DNA from: Bacteroidales bacterium UBA5515
GTDB lineage: Bacteria; Bacteroidota; Bacteroidia; Bacteroidales; P3
DNA: 47,331 bases
NCBI GenBank assembly: GCA_002423895.1
Contig: DIOL01000004.1
Location: forward strand, 1 to 47,331
Direction: 5' to 3'
The position numbers were made by a program, and so were the translations under genes. Numbering within the stretch: the first letter of the stretch is position 1; each line of letters starts with the position of its first letter. Shown here piece by piece: positions 43,465 through 47,331 of the stretch. The notes beneath the pieces are model-generated. The model was not told the DNA's origin. It saw only the letters and a program-made list of their open reading frames with translations, and did not search any database.

Positions 43465-44857
43465 AGACTTATTTCTAAAGACTTTTAGCTCGGAAATTGA
43501 GAGAATTGAAAAAATCTCTGCTCACGGTTCCCAAAGAGAATATTTCAGATGCTACTCTCCAAAATTTACTTGTTTGGCAGCATTTAATGATAACAAGCTT
43601 GAAAACATTGCTTTTTTAGATTATGCAAAACAACTTTCAAGTAAAGGAATTCGTGTTCCTGAAATTTACGCTCAAGATATTGAAAACAACATTTATCTTT
43701 TGGAAGATTTAGGAAATGTCACTTTGTATGATTTGATTGAATTGGAGAAAAAAGAAGAAATTAGCAAAAGAACAATTGAAGAATACTACTATAAAATTAT
43801 AGAGAACCTGCCAAAGATACAAATTGTTGCTGGCAATGGATTTGATTATTCTAATGCATATCCAAGAAAAGCTTTTGACCGTCAATCTATTTCTTGGGAT
43901 TTAAACTATTTCAAGTACTATTTCTTAAAGCTTTCTGGAATTGAATTCAATGAACAGGAATTAGAAAACGATTTTGAAAAACTTACCGACTATCTTCTTT
44001 CTACTGATTGTGATTATTTTCTTTATCGCGATTTCCAGTCAAGAAATATAATGATTAAAGATAATCAGCCTGCTTTTATTGACTTTCAAGGAGGAAGAAA
44101 AGGAGCATTACAATATGATTTAGCATCTTTACTTTTTGATGGAAAAGCTGATTTAAAACCTGAATTTAGAGAAGAGCTTTTAAGCAAATACATTTCTGAG
44201 GTAAAAAAATATATTAATGTAAATGAAAAAGAGTTTAGGAGTTATTTCTATGCTTATGTTTACATTCGCATTATGCAGGCAATGGGAGCTTATGGGTTCA
44301 GAGGATATTTTGAAAGGAAAGAACATTTTCTTAAAAGCATTCCATTTGGATTAAAAAACTTACGTTATTTGGAAGAGAATATTAAGCTTGATATTGACTT
44401 GCCTTATCTTCACAAAATTTTTAAAGAAATGATTAATTCTGATAAGCTACATAGCATAGCGAAACAAAAACTTAAAGTAACAATTAACAGTTTTTCTTTT
44501 AAAAGAGGTTATCCTCAAGACCTTTCTGGAAATGGAGGTGGTTTTGTTTTTGACTGTAGAGCAATTCATAATCCAGGCAGATATGAAGAATATAAAAATT
44601 TGGATGGAAGAGATAAAGAAGTTATTGAGTTTTTAGAAAAAGAAGATGATGCAAAACTATTCTTTTGCAATACTTTGGAATTAGTAAATAATAGTATCAA
44701 TACCTATTTAGGAAGAAATTTCACTAATCTTTCTGTAAGTTTTGGATGTACTGGCGGACAGCATCGTTCAGTTTTCTTTGCAGAGAAATTAGCTAAAGAA
44801 CTTTCTCAAAATTCTGATATAGATGTTGTTTTGAACCACTTGGAACAAAATAAATAA
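43448..44857 (+). CDS. Fusion of a small-molecule kinase (APH-like) and a RapZ C-terminal domain
   Basis: This two-domain protein has 469 residues. ATG 43448 (MISKIKDLF) is preferred over TTG 43424. Residues about 15-330 are an aminoglycoside-phosphotransferase-like kinase of the AmgK type: LEDLGNVTLYDL, the catalytic Asp195 in LYRDFQSRNIMI and the metal-binding Asp212 in FIDFQGGRKG. Residues about 345-469 match the C-terminal domain of RapZ, with VSFGCTGGQHRSVF (GCTGG at 433-437). In enterobacteria that RapZ domain binds glucosamine-6-phosphate and a small RNA. The kinase may phosphorylate an amino sugar, with the RapZ-C part sensing the product (inference). It overlaps ispD by 17 bases. Confidence 0.85.
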   Translation: MISKIKDLFLKTFSSEIERIEKISAHGSQREYFRCYSPKFTCLAAFNDNKLENIAFLDYAKQLSSKGIRVPEIYAQDIENNIYLLEDLGNVTLYDLIELEKKEEISKRTIEEYYYKIIENLPKIQIVAGNGFDYSNAYPRKAFDRQSISWDLNYFKYYFLKLSGIEFNEQELENDFEKLTDYLLSTDCDYFLYRDFQSRNIMIKDNQPAFIDFQGGRKGALQYDLASLLFDGKADLKPEFREELLSKYISEVKKYINVNEKEFRSYFYAYVYIRIMQAMGAYGFRGYFERKEHFLKSIPFGLKNLRYLEENIKLDIDLPYLHKIFKEMINSDKLHSIAKQKLKVTINSFSFKRGYPQDLSGNGGGFVFDCRAIHNPGRYEEYKNLDGRDKEVIEFLEKEDDAKLFFCNTLELVNNSINTYLGRNFTNLSVSFGCTGGQHRSVFFAEKLAKELSQNSDIDVVLNHLEQNK

Positions 44858-44897
44858 AATAATAGGATTAAATCATTTCTTATTCGACAAAATATTA

Positions 44898-44905
44898 TAA
44901 ATTTG
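44898..44905 (+). promoter_or_regulatory. -7 element for the 44952-46985 unit
   Basis: TAAATTTG matches TAnnTTTG, 47 bases before ATG 44952. Confidence 0.5.
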
Positions 44906-44951
44906 CAAACTAATAGCATTAATAGTAATACTTAAATTATATTTGAGAGAT

Positions 44952-45584
44952 ATGAAATCAAGAAACATTATTTCAATTGTTCTAATTGTGGGAGTTTTAG
45001 CTTTAATTATTGTTTTATACAATAGTATAATGCGACCTCTTCGTTTTGAAGCAGAATACAATAAACGTTCAACTGAAGTTATCAATAAGTTAAAAGACAT
45101 TAGAGCCATTCAAGAAGCTTATAAAAGCACACATGGACAATTTTGTGGTAATATAGATTCATTACTTTTATTCCTTGAAAATGGTAAAGTTAATATGGTA
45201 AAGAAATTTGGAGTTGTTCCAGATTCTTTAACTGAAGCTCAAGCTTTAAAAGCTGGTATAGTTAAAAGAGATACTGTTCAAGTTAATCCATTACAAAAGC
45301 TTACTGAAGAAAAGAAATTGATTACTTCTGCTAAAGAAATAAAGAACCTTAAATATATTCCTTATTCAGATAATAAAATATTTGTAATGAAAGCTGATAT
45401 TATTGAAAGAGGTGGAGTAAAAGTTCCTACCTTTGAAGCAACAGCTGACATATTTACTTACACAAAGGATATGAAGGAACAAGACGTTGTTAACTTAAAA
45501 GCTGAACTTGAAGCAAAAAATCGTTTTGCTGGTTGGAAACTTGGAGATGTTACACAACCTATTACTGATGGTAACTGGGAATAA
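44952..45584 (+). CDS. Membrane-anchored protein of unknown function
   Basis: This 210-residue protein uses ATG 44952 (MKSRNIISIV); the frame is open to a TTG at 44943. A single N-terminal transmembrane helix (about 5-22, IISIVLIVGVLALIIVLY) is followed by a helical segment with FEAEYNKRSTEVINKLKDIR, resembling the pseudopilin-like start of other anchored proteins. The remainder is soluble, with no cysteine pair or catalytic motif. I do not know its role. It is in a unit with the DUF3822 gene 10 bases downstream and rsmD. Confidence 0.7.
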   Translation: MKSRNIISIVLIVGVLALIIVLYNSIMRPLRFEAEYNKRSTEVINKLKDIRAIQEAYKSTHGQFCGNIDSLLLFLENGKVNMVKKFGVVPDSLTEAQALKAGIVKRDTVQVNPLQKLTEEKKLITSAKEIKNLKYIPYSDNKIFVMKADIIERGGVKVPTFEATADIFTYTKDMKEQDVVNLKAELEAKNRFAGWKLGDVTQPITDGNWE

Positions 45585-45594
45585 TATATAAGAT

Positions 45595-46428
45595 ATGGAT
45601 AAATTCAAATTAGTTAGTTTAGTTAAATCTGAAGACAAAATCATAACTCAAGAAACTGATTTATGTATTTGTGTTGGAAGTAATGGATTTACCTTTTCGT
45701 TAATAAGTAATTATAAACTTAAGGCATTAGGAGAATTCATCACAGACTTAAATTCAGATATCACTTCTGTTATGACAAACCTTAAAGCTTGTTTTAACTC
45801 AATTGATATTAGACTATTTAATTTTGCTAATATAAAAGTAATTATCCAAACACCTAAAAATATATTTGTTCCTTACAAATTATACGATAATTCAAAAACT
45901 AAAGAATATATTCGCTCTGTTGCACTTGTTAGTGGAAGTGAAATTATACTTGAGAACATTTCAGAACGTTTAGATATTGTTTCTGTTTTCACTATTCCAA
46001 TGCAACAGCACTCAGGAATTAAAATTCTAATGCCTAAAGCTAAATTTGTTTCTGCACAGCAAGTAATGGCTGAATATGGATTTGAAATTTCTAAACTCAC
46101 AGGTAATAGTGCAGTTCTGTTAAAGAGAGATAATTCTTGTGATTTAGTTGTTTTCAAAGCAAACCAATTTACTTACGGAAATAGCTTCACTTATTCAAAC
46201 GAAAATGATATGATTTACAATATTATTTTTGCTTTTGAACAATTGGGTATAGATACAGAAGAAGTAACATTCTTAATTACTGGTCAGGAATATTCAAATG
46301 ATGAGAAACAAATACTAAGAAAATATATTAAGAATGTTTCTTATGCAAACCCAATGGAAGACGTAAAAGTAGGTTTAGAATTCGAAGGAATGAATCTACA
46401 AAACTATTTTCTTACTTTAGTTAAATAA
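45595..46428 (+). CDS. DUF3822 family protein
   Basis: This 277-residue protein matches the DUF3822 family, which in Bacteroidota usually sits directly before rsmD, as here (8 bases between). The N-terminus LCICVGSNGFTFSLIS and later VFKANQFTYGNSF and VTFLITGQEY suggest an actin-like (ASKHA) fold without a clear ATP phosphate loop. No biochemical function is established to my knowledge. Its constant pairing with an rRNA methyltransferase hints at a role in ribosome or envelope housekeeping, but that is inference. Confidence 0.8.
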   Translation: MDKFKLVSLVKSEDKIITQETDLCICVGSNGFTFSLISNYKLKALGEFITDLNSDITSVMTNLKACFNSIDIRLFNFANIKVIIQTPKNIFVPYKLYDNSKTKEYIRSVALVSGSEIILENISERLDIVSVFTIPMQQHSGIKILMPKAKFVSAQQVMAEYGFEISKLTGNSAVLLKRDNSCDLVVFKANQFTYGNSFTYSNENDMIYNIIFAFEQLGIDTEEVTFLITGQEYSNDEKQILRKYIKNVSYANPMEDVKVGLEFEGMNLQNYFLTLVK

Positions 46429-46436
46429 AATCCTCA

Positions 46437-46985
46437 ATGAGAATAATTGCAGGTGAGTATAGAGGGAGAAGACTAAACCCTCCTACTAATCTTCCTGTTA
46501 GACCAACAACTGATCTGGCAAGAGAAAGCTTATTCAATATCTTACGTAACAAAATAGATTTTGAAGAAGTTACTACTTTAGATCTTTTTGCTGGAACAGG
46601 TTCCATAAGCTTTGAATTCATATCAAGAGGAGTTAAACAAGCAATGGCCGTTGACCAAGATCAACGTTGCGTTGACTTCATAAAAAAAGCATCAACAGAC
46701 TTAGAAATAAATAATCTTTTCGCTCTAAGAAGCGATGTATTTATATTTTTGGGGCGTTCTCAGATGAGATTCGATGTTGTTTTTGCTGACCCTCCTTACG
46801 ACTTAAAACAATTAAATTTAATCCCTGATTTAGTTCTTAAAAGCTTCGTTAATCCTAATGGATTATTTATTTTAGAACATCCAAAAGAATATTCATTTAA
46901 GGATCATCAATATTTCTTAGAACAAAGAAATTACGGAAAGGTAAACTTTACATTTTTCCAGCTTACCGATAAAACAAATTCATAA
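46437..46985 (+). CDS. rsmD: 16S rRNA (guanine-N2)-methyltransferase RsmD
   Basis: RsmD methylates G966 (E. coli numbering) of 16S rRNA in the 30S subunit. The 182 residues match the usual length. The N-terminal MRIIAGEYRGRRLNPP, motif I TLDLFAGTGSISFEFISRG and the catalytic DPPYDL (Asp118) are all seen. It is cotranscribed with the DUF3822 gene. A 15-base tandem duplication begins inside its stop codon, followed by array A10 and a terminator. Confidence 0.94.
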   Translation: MRIIAGEYRGRRLNPPTNLPVRPTTDLARESLFNILRNKIDFEEVTTLDLFAGTGSISFEFISRGVKQAMAVDQDQRCVDFIKKASTDLEINNLFALRSDVFIFLGRSQMRFDVVFADPPYDLKQLNLIPDLVLKSFVNPNGLFILEHPKEYSFKDHQYFLEQRNYGKVNFTFFQLTDKTNS

Positions 46986-47013
46986 GCAAAGTTTATTCAA
47001 GCAAAGTTTATTC
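46984..47013 (+). repeat. 15-base perfect tandem duplication at the rsmD stop
   Basis: AAGCAAAGTTTATTC occurs at 46984-46998 and 46999-47013. The first copy starts within the rsmD stop codon, like the duplication at the purD stop. Confidence 0.85.
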
Positions 47014-47019
47014 AAAATT

Positions 47020-47075
47020 AAACGGGACTTATTTTAATTTAATCGGCACTTAATTAAAAAAAGTCGGCACATATT
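47020..47075 (-). repeat. 21-bp-period array A10 (GTGCCGAC word, inverted)
   Basis: CGG occurs at 47023, 47044 and 47065, exactly 21 apart. On the minus strand the units read AAGTCCCGTTT, AAGTGCCGATT and ATGTGCCGACTTTTTT, the same words as in A4 and A8. It lies between convergent rsmD and the partial TonB gene. Confidence 0.8.
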
Positions 47076-47125
47076 TTTATTTATATCAAGGATATTTTTC
47101 ATTATCATTTATATTTATAGGCATA

Positions 47126-47160
47126 AAAAAAACATCAAGTAAAATACTTGATGTTTTTTT
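47126..47160. terminator. Bidirectional intrinsic terminator between rsmD and a TonB gene
   Basis: Arms AAAAAAACATCAAGTA (47126-47141) and TACTTGATGTTTTTTT (47145-47160) enclose an AAA loop, with A-run and T-run on the two sides, so it works in both directions between convergent genes. Confidence 0.9.
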
Positions 47161-47183
47161 TATTTATGTATGATTTATATCTA

Positions 47184-47331
47184 CTATCCTTGAAGGTTAA
47201 ATGATACTGGTAAAACGAATTGTTGTCTTACAGCCTTACCTCTTTGTTTAGCAGGTTTCCATTTTGGCATTGAATTAACAACTCTTTTTGCTTCTTCTCC
47301 ACAACCAGAACCGATATCACGTAAAATTTTA
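47184..47331 (-). CDS. TonB family protein, C-terminal part (runs off the window edge)
   Basis: This is the last 48 codons and stop of a gene that continues beyond the window. Read on the minus strand it gives RDIGSGCGEEAKRVVNSMPK, then WKPAKQRGKAVRQQFVLPV and SFNLQG-stop. It closely matches the end of the TonB protein at 40558, and the motifs MPKWKPAKQR and RQQF.LPV are shared. It is a second TonB-type transducer, or a longer protein ending in a TonB domain. The stop is TAG (CTA at 47184-47186). Confidence 0.85.
   Translation of the reverse strand, partial: KILRDIGSGCGEEAKRVVNSMPKWKPAKQRGKAVRQQFVLPVSFNLQG

Noticed and set aside
43448..44857. Aminoglycoside resistance gene
   Set aside because: The kinase domain is APH-like only in fold; the RapZ-C fusion and operon position with ispD indicate a housekeeping role.

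Overview
The window comes from an AT-rich member of the Bacteroidota, most likely Bacteroidales. The evidence is internal. Most transcription units are preceded by the Bacteroidota -7 promoter word TAnnTTTG rather than a sigma70 -10. The genes include TlpA-type thioredoxins with CxxC pairs, CarboxypepD_reg-type surface proteins, an outer-membrane beta-barrel TonB receptor, TonB energy transducers, SHOCT and MORN_2 lipoproteins, a DUF3822-rsmD pair, a protein with a C-terminal type IX secretion (T9SS) sorting domain, and a two-subunit KorAB 2-oxoacid:ferredoxin oxidoreductase of an anaerobic type.

Layout. 0.25-3.3 kb: metG followed by a lipoprotein cassette that ends in a second copy of the metG 3' end. 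3.3-4.5 kb (-): class III aminotransferase. 4.6-7.4 kb: two overlapping TlpA-type secreted thioredoxins. 7.9-8.9 kb: two convergent lipoproteins. 9.2-10.6 kb: glmM, converging on a 906-residue fusion (10.6-13.3 kb, -) of a MurL-like epimerase domain to MurD. 13.6-19.3 kb: rnr-purD-thyA-folA-FkbM methyltransferase. 19.6-24.6 kb: polysaccharide flippase (-), then glycosyltransferase-murF-anmK overlapping one another. 25.1-27.9 kb: tandem paralogues with almost identical N-terminal coding DNA. 28.1-31.7 kb (-): operon of a propeller-like protein, a T9SS-sorted SGNH hydrolase and a degenerate AAA+ regulator. 31.9-34.9 kb: TonB receptor plus a stand-alone HsdR_N nuclease-like protein. 35.2-38.1 kb: korAB. 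38.2-41.3 kb (-): ABC-F ATPase and a TonB protein. 41.7-47.0 kb: queA-ispD-kinase/RapZ-C fusion, a membrane-anchored protein, DUF3822, rsmD. The right edge holds the 3' end of a second TonB gene.

Cell-envelope work dominates: amino-sugar supply (GlmM), peptidoglycan precursor synthesis (MurL-MurD, MurF), wall recycling (AnmK and possibly the kinase/RapZ-C fusion), glycan export and assembly, and TonB and T9SS surface machinery. Housekeeping genes for nucleotides, tRNA and RNA decay lie between.

The most unusual signal is not a gene. Most of the larger intergenic regions carry arrays of short, near-palindromic words repeated at a fixed step of 21 or 22 bp. I see nine clear arrays and one weak one. 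The word differs between loci but the step does not, and two arrays are symmetric about their own centre. Some words recur at several loci. They are not CRISPRs and not copies of one mobile repeat. I know of no named element with this architecture, though I could not search for one.
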